Source: Strobilurus pachycystidiatus (Eukaryota > Basidiomycota > Agaricomycetes > Agaricales > Physalacriaceae). From it: a DNA stretch of 64,000 bases. Below, one piece after another: positions 12,177 to 22,191 of the stretch (positions are counted from its first letter, which is position 1; the number at the start of each line of letters is the position of its first letter). The position numbers were made by a program, and so were the translations under genes. The notes under the pieces were generated by a model. It had not been told where the DNA came from, did not search any database, and was given only the letters and a program-made list of their open reading frames with translations. The stretch is from NCBI GenBank assembly GCA_019915135.1, contig JAHLMK010000007.1, positions 496,001 to 560,000 on the forward strand. Reading direction: 5' to 3'.

Positions 12177-14671
12177 TGGCACCCTCGACCAGGGACTCTA
12201 AGCTCGAGACGTCGGTTATCGTCCTGGCAGAGTCTCTCAAAACCCTGAAAGTTCGTATCCCTCTTTCCGCAACGTACACGTGTAATAGATCTTCATTCTC
12301 AGGATCTTTCCGATTCCGTACCATTCCTATCTATAGCCACTGGTACCGCGATAGCCATCGTGGATAGACTGCAGACGGCCATGGACAATAGGAGGACGTG
12401 TATGGATCTAGCGGAGTACATTATACAAATCATGATCGCAATCGCAACTGAGTTGGATGGCGCTGATGATACACCAGCGCTGAGGCGCAAAGTGGATCAG
12501 CTAGAAGGGTACTTATATTCCATGTCGTAGCTGAATCCGTGGGCTAACAAGGCTCCGATCTTTAGAAACCTTCTCAAAATTAGCGAGTCGGTTGAAAAGA
12601 CGCTCCGGAAAGGTCAAATTGCTCGGTACCTCCTTGGTGGAAGGATAACGAAAGATTTGACGGACCTTCGGCAGCGTTTGGACGCCTGTCTGGTGTTGTT
12701 CGGGGTGACGACCAGTCTCGTGTAATGTGGCTCGAAGACTTACGTGCCATACAGGTTGCTTCTCTGATATCACTCTCCGTCCAGCTACAGCAGCTATGCT
12801 GTGGCATGAACGATCCGCTTGTGGTAAAGTGCATCAGTCGATTTATCGGAATATGTCTAACGGGCGTCTCGCGCATATTGTAGATATCCGACGTATTTGA
12901 CATGACTCTCGACTATCAGATCTCCTCTGGTGTCGACTACTGCTACAACGTAGGCAAGATCCGAGGTGAGAACGTCGTAGTGAAAACTTTCATGGGATCC
13001 CGGATAAAACAGGCGGGTGGAACCTTGTTTGTGAAACTCACAAGTGCTGACTGGTCCATCAACAGAGGTGGTCAAAGATGTTGGCCGTCAGTACTTCGAT
13101 ATTGTATGTGTGTGTCCTAAGTGTCAGTGCTGCCGACTTTTTGACTGTTACATCAGTCATGCGAACGTGATGAGAATAGTTGGACATTCTTCAAAAACAT
13201 CCAAACCTTGCTGGGTGGCTTATGGTGCGTCAATCAACACATTAGGTAGCTACACTCAAACCCCATCCAGGAGGATTGAGCAATCCCTACACAAAGTATG
13301 AGCAAAAATTAGTGTTTGATGCTCAGTCCCATCTGGTTGATTGTACTCGTGCATGTATTGAGTTGGTAACTTACGTCTTTTGTGGCTGCTATCTCACTGG
13401 GACTGACCTATTTACAGGTGTACGGACTGTCTGTAAGATCATGTGTGCTCTACCTGCCTACCCACTAATTGCGGTGCAAGGCTGGTTTAAATCATCTGGA
13501 GACAGCCCTACCAACACAAGCATTCAGGTCTGAGGCAAGTGTCGTACTCTCATTGTCTTTACAGACTGTTTGAACATTCACTCATACAGTATTTTCAAGT
13601 TGTTGTGGGGAGCGCCAATCAGCCGGTGCTGCTGTTTGACCTCCCGGAAGCCGTTGGCGTAGAATATGATTGTGCCGAGGCACTTCAGGCGGAATCTACC
13701 ATTGCCATACTGGATATCTTGAACAAGAATGTGAGGTTGAAGTCATCTGCGCATTCTCTATACTGTCGCAAACTGAAACAACTTGTATTCCCAGATATAC
13801 AATAACGTGAACTCTCCAGGGCCCGGAAACAACGAGGCTGGTCAGTCATTAACTAAATATCTCCTCTTATCCTTCTTCTTGGTCATGACATTCTTTAGAT
13901 GTCTCAAATCGCCAGTTTGAACCTAAAGCCACCGTCATTGAGGAGGATACTACACTTGAACCCTACAATCCACCTGCGTCGGATACAAGTACAACAAAAC
14001 CTGCTCTACGCAACCTGCGATGGACTACAAACGTGGAAACATCCCTGGGGGAGGTTCTAGAAGAGGCGCAGCAGTTGACTGAACAGATGAGGTTCACAGC
14101 TTCATCTGTTTTGAAGCACCATCGCTTCCGTAAAACCAATTGTGTCAGGGCGCAACTGCCGGACTCTATGACAGCTTTGACTCACGAGGAGCTCACATTT
14201 TCCGCCCGAATCTCCCAATTTGTAATCCTATTCATGGAGGCTTTGTCTGACGAGTTTGAAGAAGTTCCCCTCCCACTCCAAGCCTACGGCGCCTACCCCC
14301 ACACACCTAACCCTCCTCTTTGCACCCAGTCTGAGGAACCCACACAGACAGACCCCGAGAAACAGGTACCCACAATGCGGAACAGCCATCTCAGAATGGC
14401 TGAATTGCCGGCTGGGACCGCCACTGCTGCCGCTCATCTACTGCCATCTCAAATGACTCCCCAGCAGCAGGCGCAATACATCCAGCGTTATCATGCCCTC
14501 CACCAACAACATGAACAGCCGCATCTATCAATGCTATCCCAAATGCGTCCCCAGCAGCAGGCACAATACATCCAGCGTTATTATGCCCTCAAGCTCCACC
14601 AACAACGAGAGGTTGAATCACAACGACAACAACAACAACAACTAGCTCACAAGTCACAACTAGCCATGTAA
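12177..14671 (+). CDS. MLKL-like protein: four-helix N-terminal domain, pseudokinase, Gln-rich tail
   Basis: Multi-exon gene starting at ATG 12177 (MAPSTRDSKLET). Exons 1-4 (12177-12250, 12303-12508, 12566-12704, then from about 12755) encode an amphipathic helical region with the pattern of the basidiomycete MLKL_NTD/HeLo-like family, including an AMDNRRTCMDLAEYI-type helix and a following RYLLGGRITKDL segment. A kinase-like part follows. The N lobe has a beta-3 lysine in ENVVVKTF and an HANVMRIVGHSS helix/strand motif. The helix-E-like GLNHLE is present, but where HRD is expected there is HSL, and where DFG is expected there is FDLPEA, so catalysis is unlikely. The C terminus (from about 13920) is Gln-rich, with two copies of a PQQQAQYIQRY repeat, ending at 14671. 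By family analogy it could be a membrane-permeabilising cell-death effector; this is inference. Exon joins near 13110 and 13530 are uncertain. Confidence 0.68.
14446..14600 (+). repeat. Tandem 90 bp repeat within the Gln-rich tail
   Basis: Two near-identical stretches start at about 14446 and 14536. Each encodes a SQM-x-PQQQAQYIQRY core followed by an H/Y-ALxxHQQ segment. The copies differ by a few bases, so this is a recent in-frame duplication inside the coding sequence. Confidence 0.75.
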
Positions 14672-15305
14672 CCCCGTTGTCCAGGCAAACTGCGGCACAA
14701 ACGGTCAAAGTCAGATGCAATTTCAGCCCAAGTTGCGTCCTCCGACGGCCTTTCCCTCTCTCTCTCAGACACCACTTTTTATCACATTGCCCTCATTCCT
14801 TCTCGCAGTACCAATGACATCTTTTGTTACGTGCACCTCGCCCAGGTCGTTTCCGCGAAAAACAGCCAACCCCGTTCCAACCTTGTGGAAGATTGGATTC
14901 CCGCAATTCATTCCCTCAATCCCAGACAGTCCGATGATATTCCATTGGTCACATTCATGGATGATACTTAGCTCGCTGTTTATGAAGGCGCGGATCATAA
15001 GCATCAATAGTGGTTTTCAATTAGTTCCTGTATAACAAGAGATGTACTGTTAGCATTCTTACTCCCAACCCGGTGATGAGAGAGCCTCCAAAAGAGGCTC
15101 ACTAGCATTATATAGAATACGTCTAATGGCTCCCCTCGAGCCCGCTAACCCTGAGATCACTGTCCTCAGTCCCAAGGTTCGCGGAACAGAGATAGAATCG
15201 GTCGTGGAGGGTCTCTCTCAGGCTCTGCAGTCCGCTCTTGCTACTATTCCCTCCGTAGAGCCATGAAAGAAAGATATTGCACCCGTTCAAAAGCTTTGGA
15301 GTGGC
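14672..15305. other. Unassigned, with an open coding-like stretch
   Basis: Plus-strand bases about 14673-14971 form an open frame with ordered protein-like composition (segments such as FYHIALIPSRSTNDIF and NLVEDWIPAIHSLNP). It is not in frame with the Gln-rich tail and has no clear start. A second short frame, 15126-15266, begins MAPLEPANPEITVLSP. They may be a lost C-terminal part or remnant of the preceding gene. A short hairpin-forming GAGCCTC/GAGGCTC pair lies near 15080-15100. Confidence 0.3.
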
Positions 15306-17283
15306 CTACGCGCTATAACATGGTAAGAAATCCGAGTCCAGCAGTAAGAAAAACACATACCTCGTCAACGTACACAACCTAAACTCATGCCCTCCTCCCG
15401 GATCCGCCGTCTCCTGCAACAGCTCGCACGTAACCTTATGCGGCCCCGGAACAACCCCCCACCCAATAGTCTCCTCCCTCTGCAAGTTCAGGGAATCTAT
15501 ATCCCACCACCCATCAGCCTGCTTTGCCAAATCCACCCTATCATCGATCCAACACCGCACGCTGCCCAATCCGAACGTCTTGCTCCTCAAGAACGATATC
15601 TTCACGATCCCTAGCGGGCCGACGGTGATATCGAAGGAGATGCGCGCCCCCGGGTCGCGCGCGACGATGTAGTTCTTGTCGCCCCTTGACCACTCGAACC
15701 AACCCTCTGAACGGCCGGGTAAGGGTAGGAGTGGGTGCCGCTTGCTCCCCGTCGAGAGACATGTTGGCTTGATGGTCCCTTCGCGTTCGTCGCGGACGTA
15801 CTTGTGGAACATGCGAAGCTGAGGATGATACAGTGAGTGAGACGCAATGAGAACCGAGACCAAGACCCACTCTAGGCACTCCACCTAGAGATTCAGGCGG
15901 AGGTATAGTGTTGCCCCTTGACTGGGTTCGAAGAAGCGAAGCGTCACGCTGGATCCTGGCCTGTGCACAGTACTGCCGCTGCATGTACGCAATGAGCAAC
16001 TCAGCCATCATTCGGTGTCCAACGCTATTCATCTGTGCAAAATGAGATGCATAAGCGCAAGCGGTACCATGAGCGTCAAACCTTACATGTCTTCGATCTG
16101 CTTCCTCAGCGTCAGGGCTGCTCAGGACGAACAAGTCCCTGTCGAGGTGCGGATGTTCCAGAACATGATGCAGAACGACGTTCCGGAGGCTCACGACCGG
16201 AAGGTCGTAGTATTCCGCCACGCCTATATGTAGATCACCGCCCATGGTGATTGTGTCGAAGCTTAGCGCGATGATATGGGCGTTGACAATGGCCGGTTTG
16301 CTTGGGAGTTCGAGGAGCATTCGCACAAGGTTTTCATATGTCTGCGCCAGGTAGTCCATCCTGTGGTTTCTTTGAATAACCTGTAATTGCGTACGGGATA
16401 TAGTACTGACCTCATGTCGTTGATGGCCATTTCTATGATGACAAGATCTACGTTCTCGTCTAGTGGAGAGCTCTGTAAATTGCTTTTAGGTGACGAAGAT
16501 AAAGAGAGCCTACCGATATGTTCCAGCGCGCATGCAGAGTAATACTCCGTGGTGGTCGCTGGCATTGCGCCGTTCACAAACACGTTCTCCTCGTGCCTGC
16601 AGAAATATTCAATGAACGCGGTCATCAAGATTCAGAGGAGCGCCCACGGGAAAGTGGTATTCCACCAAGCAAAGAAAACATCCGTCCAGTAATTTGGGTG
16701 CTCCACGCCGTGTCCTGCAGTCACTGCCAAAGAGGGTTGAGTTTGGTTTTAGACACCAGCCTTGGGGAGCCGCGTACCCGATCCCCCCAACACGCCAATA
16801 TTGATGGGATGCCCGTCGGTCGCTTTTTGAAGGACGCGCCTGAGCCGTGTATTAGGGCCTTCGTACGCACGCGAGCGCTCGAGGTTGTGTTGGCTGATAC
16901 GGATCAGGATAAGATATGGTGCGATGGGTGAATGGAGCGCTCACTCACCCATAGATATCGCATATCGTGTCCTCCGGACCACACTCATCGCAAAACCCCG
17001 CCAGGCCCGCCTCCTTGCTGGGATCCGTGGTGATAATCTGTGTTTCGACGCTCGTGACAGTCTCCGTTGCCGTTACAGTGTGCACGTAAGTTTCTGTTTG
17101 GGTGCGTGTCTGCACCTCATGGAGAGTGTCTGTCTGGATGATCACAAAATCCTCCGTGTCGAGCTCAGGCAACACCGAGACATCATGAGCGTTGAAGAAC
17201 CATGTAGCTGCGAAGAAAACTAAAAGAGCAGTAGCGCAGAGGAAGATGCTCCGGCGGGCGGAAAGAAAGGATGGGCGTGGCAT
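15306..17283 (-). CDS. Type II membrane protein with SGNH-hydrolase (CAP64-like) domain
   Basis: Begins at ATG 17283 (MPRPSFLSARRSIFLC). A short basic N terminus is followed by one hydrophobic signal-anchor helix at residues about 13-30, then a Thr-rich stalk. The SGNH domain follows in several exons: block I as INIGVLGGSG, then a FVNGAMPATTT stretch, a block with DLVIIEMAINDM (the Asn of SGNH), and the C-terminal block with MNSVGHRMMAELLI carrying the late His. A further Trp-rich beta domain precedes the stop at 15306, reached by a short last exon. Such proteins occur in fungi as Golgi proteins linked to polysaccharide acetylation or deacetylation; the substrate here is unknown. The piece around 16470 may be an unspliced in-frame segment. 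Confidence 0.75.
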
Positions 17284-17758
17284 TGGGCATGGACTGGCAG
17301 GTGGGCGGCGAACACAAGGAACCAACATTTGACCAGTCAAGCCTATCAGCCTATCAGGACCCTGACTCGGACATCACCGAAGGACCTACAACGGTAAACG
17401 GCGATGGTAAATACTAAAGGGAAATAAGACGCGCTGGTGTAGCAGATGCGCAACCTCTGGGCCTTATTTCACCTCAATACAATAGAATGTGCAGCATAGA
17501 ACGCGTCTGTCACGTCGGCGAGTCGAGTGAGTGTGATCTTATCTTATCGCACGGTCTCAGTCGAGCGGCTGAGTCAACCTGGGTCTGGGCCTTCGCCAAG
17601 CTTTCACTCTTTTGCTTCCGCTCGTCCACCTTCATCCACATTACTGAGATGAGGGATACATTGGATACAGAAAATGACGGTCCTCTCAATTCGTACGTGT
17701 TTATCTCATGCCCTTTGCCCTCCACGCCAACAAAGTATACTCTTTCACCTCCGCCGAC
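17284..17758. other. Intergenic, no gene seen
   Basis: Contains the 5' side of the SGNH gene and the 3' end of the aegerolysin gene. No supported reading frame. Confidence 0.5.
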
Positions 17759-18226
17759 CTAATTCTTTCCAAACACATCAACGGAGATCGTCCCTAGCGC
17801 TCCGCTGTTCAAGTTCTGGCCCTTGTACTCGACCATCCACTTGTTGTTCGCCCCAGTGACGCTCCACGTGTTGGTCTTGCTACCCCAGGGGCAGTCCCAA
17901 TTAAACGAACGGACGAGCTTGTTCCCATTGTTCGAATCGACGAGGTCGAATGATCCAGTGGTGCCCGACGACGCGTCCGAACGCCCGCACGCGTTGAGTT
18001 GAAGGCTATCTCCCGCCTCGATGATTTTGTTGTTGTAATCGTCGGTTGAGACCTCGTGGTCTTTGTCTCCTGCAGCGAATATGTATGTGAGCGACGCGTC
18101 TTGCATGAGATGGCACAACTAACCGTCAGCGTACAGCTTTCCCCACTCCAGCTGAAGGTTCTTCAGCGTGAAGGACTTAGTGCCGACGTTTGTGATGAGA
18201 ATGATAACCCATTGAGCGTATGCCAT
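17759..18226 (-). CDS. Aegerolysin family protein
   Basis: Two exons (18226-18124 and 18069-17759), split by a 54 bp intron (18070-18123), give a 137-residue protein. That is the usual size of aegerolysins such as ostreolysin and Asp-hemolysin. Family signs are the N-terminal MAYAQWV start with no signal peptide, a GDKDHE-type acidic turn, a central CGR motif, the highly conserved FNWDCPWGSKTNTW block, and the Asn/Ser/Gly/Ala/Leu-Gly segment near the end. Aegerolysins bind membrane lipids such as ceramide phosphoethanolamine or sphingomyelin/cholesterol and can form pores together with a MACPF partner. No MACPF gene is visible within this window. Both exons are intact and appear functional. 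Confidence 0.93.
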
Positions 18227-19926
18227 CTTTGTTGTGGATATCGTTCCACGTCTTCAAGTGAGCGTACTTATACGCCAGAGGATGCTGCGGTCTAGGCCAA
18301 AGTGCTGCACACCGGAGAGCTGTATATCGGAGAAAGAGGTCATGGGGTTGTGTCCTACGCGCCCGCAGAGTGCTGAATATCGAGTTAATCATTCTTACGT
18401 GACAGGTGGAACTATGCATCGTGTCAGCGTGACCAAAGGAGGGTCTCTACATTCCTTTGCTGTAATCTATGCCAAAACGTGCCGCGGTCAAGCTGGCTTC
18501 CCAAGAAAACCTGTCAAATGCGGGGCGGAATCCAAGGGCGATACCTCTACTCATAGTGAGCATTCCACTTAGCGACTCGTGCAAAATACTCACAAATCAT
18601 AGTCGTCGTCACAACAATCCTCTTCGCAACCCTTCAAAGGAAGAACGACACTCGAATGACCCGACGTGCGGACACTTTGCAGGTTCGACTGTCTTTATCT
18701 CCTTCCCAAGTTCGATGCATCAGTAACGTCCCTCGGAGACGCAGATTCCCCCAAGATAACATAGCTTGACATTTCGGAGTTTTCGAAAGCGGTCCTCCTG
18801 TACGACCACTGCCCCTTCTTCAGGGAATTAACCTCCGTATGCCATCCTTTTCATACCTCCATAACTGTACCGTCATCCTGAGTGGGCTACATAGTCCGAC
18901 CTCTTTTGTTTGCGGTCGTCAGGTGGTTGTCCTGCATCATTCTCTTTTGCTGACATGTTATAATATGCAGGCAGATTGAGCAGCTCTCATTGTCGACAAT
19001 TGCTGCTGTCACCGCTCTGTCTGAATGTGGATTCAATGGAACATGCGACTCTCGCGTCACCTCTCTGAATAAGACTGGGGAGTCCTGGGCAGTCTTTCGA
19101 GCCGAGCGCTCCATCATCTCATGACCGGTCCAATGATAATCAAGCTGGCGGTCACTGGCTTACAACAACGTCAATGCAGCCGTCGCCGTCCAAGGATTGT
19201 CAAACAAACGTCCATATCGAACCTCTCAGTACGGGGCTTTTCGATTGAATGCAAACAATCTCTCCCGACTCACCAATGTAAGTGTTGAACGTTGAACTCT
19301 CAGCCTCATTCAATCAACAAGCCACCTTGCGCCGGATTGATCGTTGACGAGTATAAGACGAGTCCCTTGAAGGTTCCTTTCTTCGTCGGGGACAGCTCGT
19401 GTCACAGCATGGTCTCCATTTGCATAGTTCAGACTGAGGCGGCGGAGGCAGGCATGAATGAATGCACTGAAAAGGTTTCGCTACGAGGACAGAGAGAATG
19501 GGGCAATTTAGTTGAAATATACTATGGACTGCAATTGCATGCCCGAGAGTGAGTTAGCTCCCTGGCACATAAGCGTTATGCAAACGGTCGACCCTCATTC
19601 GCTGAGATGATTCGAACCTTGTCGTGTTAGATCGACGCGCAGTTGGAGAATGCACTGCTTCCCAAGCGGCAGCGTCTATTTCTGGCTCGGCATCTTCCTG
19701 ATATGGTCATAGCCGCTTGATCGCGTCTGAGTAAGCAACCAAGGTTGCAAAACAAGCACGCTCATTGGATCAGGAGTTACCGGCACTGCCTTGCCAACTA
19801 ATTCGGGGGGCGCGCAGCCGTCCGTTGCGACGCATTATGCCTTCATACTTCTTGTTTATTCTTCCACTCGAGTGCTTCTCACTGCGCTTGTTTCCACTGC
19901 CTTTGAACTGCGCTCGCTCAGAATGC
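18227..19926. other. Long intergenic region, no gene seen
   Basis: About 1.7 kb between the divergent aegerolysin and intradiol-dioxygenase genes. The short frames present have no domain or splice support. It should hold both upstream regulatory regions. Confidence 0.45.
18267..18272 (-). promoter_or_regulatory. TATA box of the aegerolysin gene
   Basis: GTATAAGT on the minus strand lies about 40-45 bp upstream of the aegerolysin ATG at 18226, a fitting core-promoter distance for a short leader. Confidence 0.45.
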
Positions 19927-19934
19927 TATATAAG
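19927..19934 (+). promoter_or_regulatory. TATA box of the intradiol-dioxygenase-like gene
   Basis: TATATAAG lies 74-81 bp upstream of ATG 20008, with no other ATG between. The match to consensus is strong. Confidence 0.55.
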
Positions 19935-20007
19935 ACACTCTTTTCCGAAGGGGCTTTCGACATTCAAACCTTTCTCTGCTACATCTCAGCCTCTCTACTA
20001 GTGCACC

Positions 20008-21351
20008 ATGATTCCCCAGCTTCTACCCATTGCTGTGACTGTTGCTTCGCTGGCACTTTCCGTATCAGCGCATCCCCATCTCGAGCCTGGAAGCGTCGAG
20101 TACACCAAGCGCGCCTTATTCCAGTTGAAAGCCCGGGGCTCCTTGGCGCAATGTCAGGACCAGCTTTTGAAGCGTGGCGGTGTGTATGAGCGCTCCCGAC
20201 TCCGCCGCGAGGAGTTTGCCAAGATGGCCCGGCGCACACGCTCACTCGGTCAGTCTACTATTATATTTCAATTTTCAGCCTTTCCGGGATGCTCATTGGA
20301 AAATCAGACTCCCATGCTCCTTTCAGGCGCGACCTTGACTCTGTCATCGCCACCGACCATCAGTCAAATCTGACTGGCGTCACGAACAACACTGACGCAG
20401 CTACGCTCTTCGACGGAAACAGCTCCTGTGTCCTTGCTCCCGAAGTCACTCAGGGACCCTATTGTAAGTCTCATATTGCGGAAATTGTACAGACTCCTTA
20501 TCCCGTACTTCTAGTCGTTGATGGCGAGTATGTTCGCTGGGATATCCGCGAGGATCAAGAGGGAGTCGACACCTATGTTGACATCCAATTGATCGATGTC
20601 AGCACTTGCGAGCCGGTCTCCAACGCCTACATCGACTTCTGGCATGGTCAGACTCTCGATACTTTCACTTTCTCCGAATGTTAATACGATTATCTAGCCA
20701 ACGCGACTGGTGTATACTCTGGGATAGTTGCCAACGGAAACGGCGACAGCAGCGATGCTGCGAATATTGTAAGTATCTCTCTACTGTCTCGGAGCGTCGA
20801 AACTGATAGTTTGCTATCTGTAGAACACCACCTACCTTCGTGGTATTCAGCCTACTGACGACGACGGTGTTGCGCAGTGGCTCACCATCTTCCCCGGTCA
20901 CTACACCTCCCGCGCGACACACATTCACATCGTCGCCCACCAGAACGGGACCGTCTTCGACAACGGCACCTTCACCAGTGATACTGTTTCGCATGTCGGG
21001 CAGCTCTTCTACGACCAGGATCTCATTACTGTGGTCGAGAAGACGGAACCATACTCTACCAACACACAAGACCTGACCGAGAACGCGGACGATAGTATCT
21101 TAGAAGAGGAGGCAGAGGAGATTGATCCTTTCCTTGAATACGTCTACCTCGGTGACGATGTCTCGGACGGTGTCATGATGTGGGCGTCTATTGGGATTGA
21201 TGTCTCGGCCGCGTACACTGTCAGCCCGGCAGCTACACTGACCGAAGACGGCGGCGTTGCTGATGAGTCTAGCAGTGGCGGCGGTGGTGGAGGTGGCGGA
21301 TCTCCTCCCGGCTCTTCTTCTGCTGCTGCCAACTCTTCTTCTGCCGCTTAA
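20008..21351 (+). CDS. Secreted intradiol ring-cleavage dioxygenase-like protein
   Basis: ATG 20008 opens a signal peptide (MIPQLLPIAVTVASLALSVS-AHP). Four introns near 20250, 20464, 20647 and 20769 restore one frame. The catalytic core shows the intradiol signatures: NSSCVLAPEVTQGPY before the fold, a TCEPVSNAYIDFWH strand, ATGVYSG with the first iron-binding Tyr, TYLRGIQPTDDDG, then PGHYTSRATHIHIVAH with the second Tyr and both iron-binding His. The protein ends in an acidic segment and a Gly/Ser/Pro/Ala tail with a run of eight glycines. Enzymes of this type act on catechol-like aromatics outside the cell; the substrate is not evident. Confidence 0.9.
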
Positions 21352-22191
21352 GATACTTCTCTGAATACTTATAATATAGACACTAGGAACAGTTGCATTA
21401 TGTCTGAAAGCTTGCACATTATCACAAATTAAACTCTATCAAAGGCATCAAGTATTTCACTTACGATCTTCGAAAGTGCATGCATGGCCGTGTCAACGCG
21501 CTCGCCACACAGGCGTATCCCGTACATCGAACAATCACGGCAATAATGCCAACATCAAGTTGTTGTGATTGGTGTTGTTGCCTACACGGCGATGGTTCTC
21601 GGGACGAAAAGAAAATGGAAACTGGACTTGTTTCGTTGTTCGCACATGAATCGGCGCTGCATCGGCGAATGGCGAGGCGAAGCGGGTGGCATTTTCCGGC
21701 CCGCGCTAACCGCTTCTGGCGGTCCAAACTCCGGACCCTGGATCTTGCACCTTTCTCTCTCACCACGACGATGGTACTGTATCCAAATGTCCGACATCTG
21801 GAAAGCTACCCGCCTCGAAATAGAACGACCTGCTGGTCTCTCACGCGCCGCGCGGCGCACCTGGCTAGATGGATGCGTCAGGGTTCTCGCACCCCTTCCA
21901 AACTTCGTCCTTCCCACCGCGACCTATATCTCCATATTCCTCGGTATGGGCTTCATTGCGTGGCGGGACTTCTTGTGCCCACGTTTGGCAAGAATGGTAT
22001 GGCTTCGATGACCAGGTGAGCACTCGTAATTCATTTTTGTATACGTACGGCATATTTCAGTCAGTGCCGCTCGCTCTCTCCACTCATCCGAGTGGCCACT
22101 TATGTGGCAACAGAAGCGCCATATGTGTTCCCGTGGACAACACTTATAGATTTACAGTGCATAAAGCTCACGCTCCCGAGCGGCTTTCGGC
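21352..22191. other. Intergenic, no gene seen
   Basis: About 840 bp. Overlapping open frames on both strands lack domain signals. The right end is the promoter side of the P450 gene. Confidence 0.45.

Noticed and set aside
21480..22053. Overlapping long frames on both strands upstream of the P450 gene
   Set aside because: All are low-evidence, mutually overlapping and without domains. Treated as intergenic.
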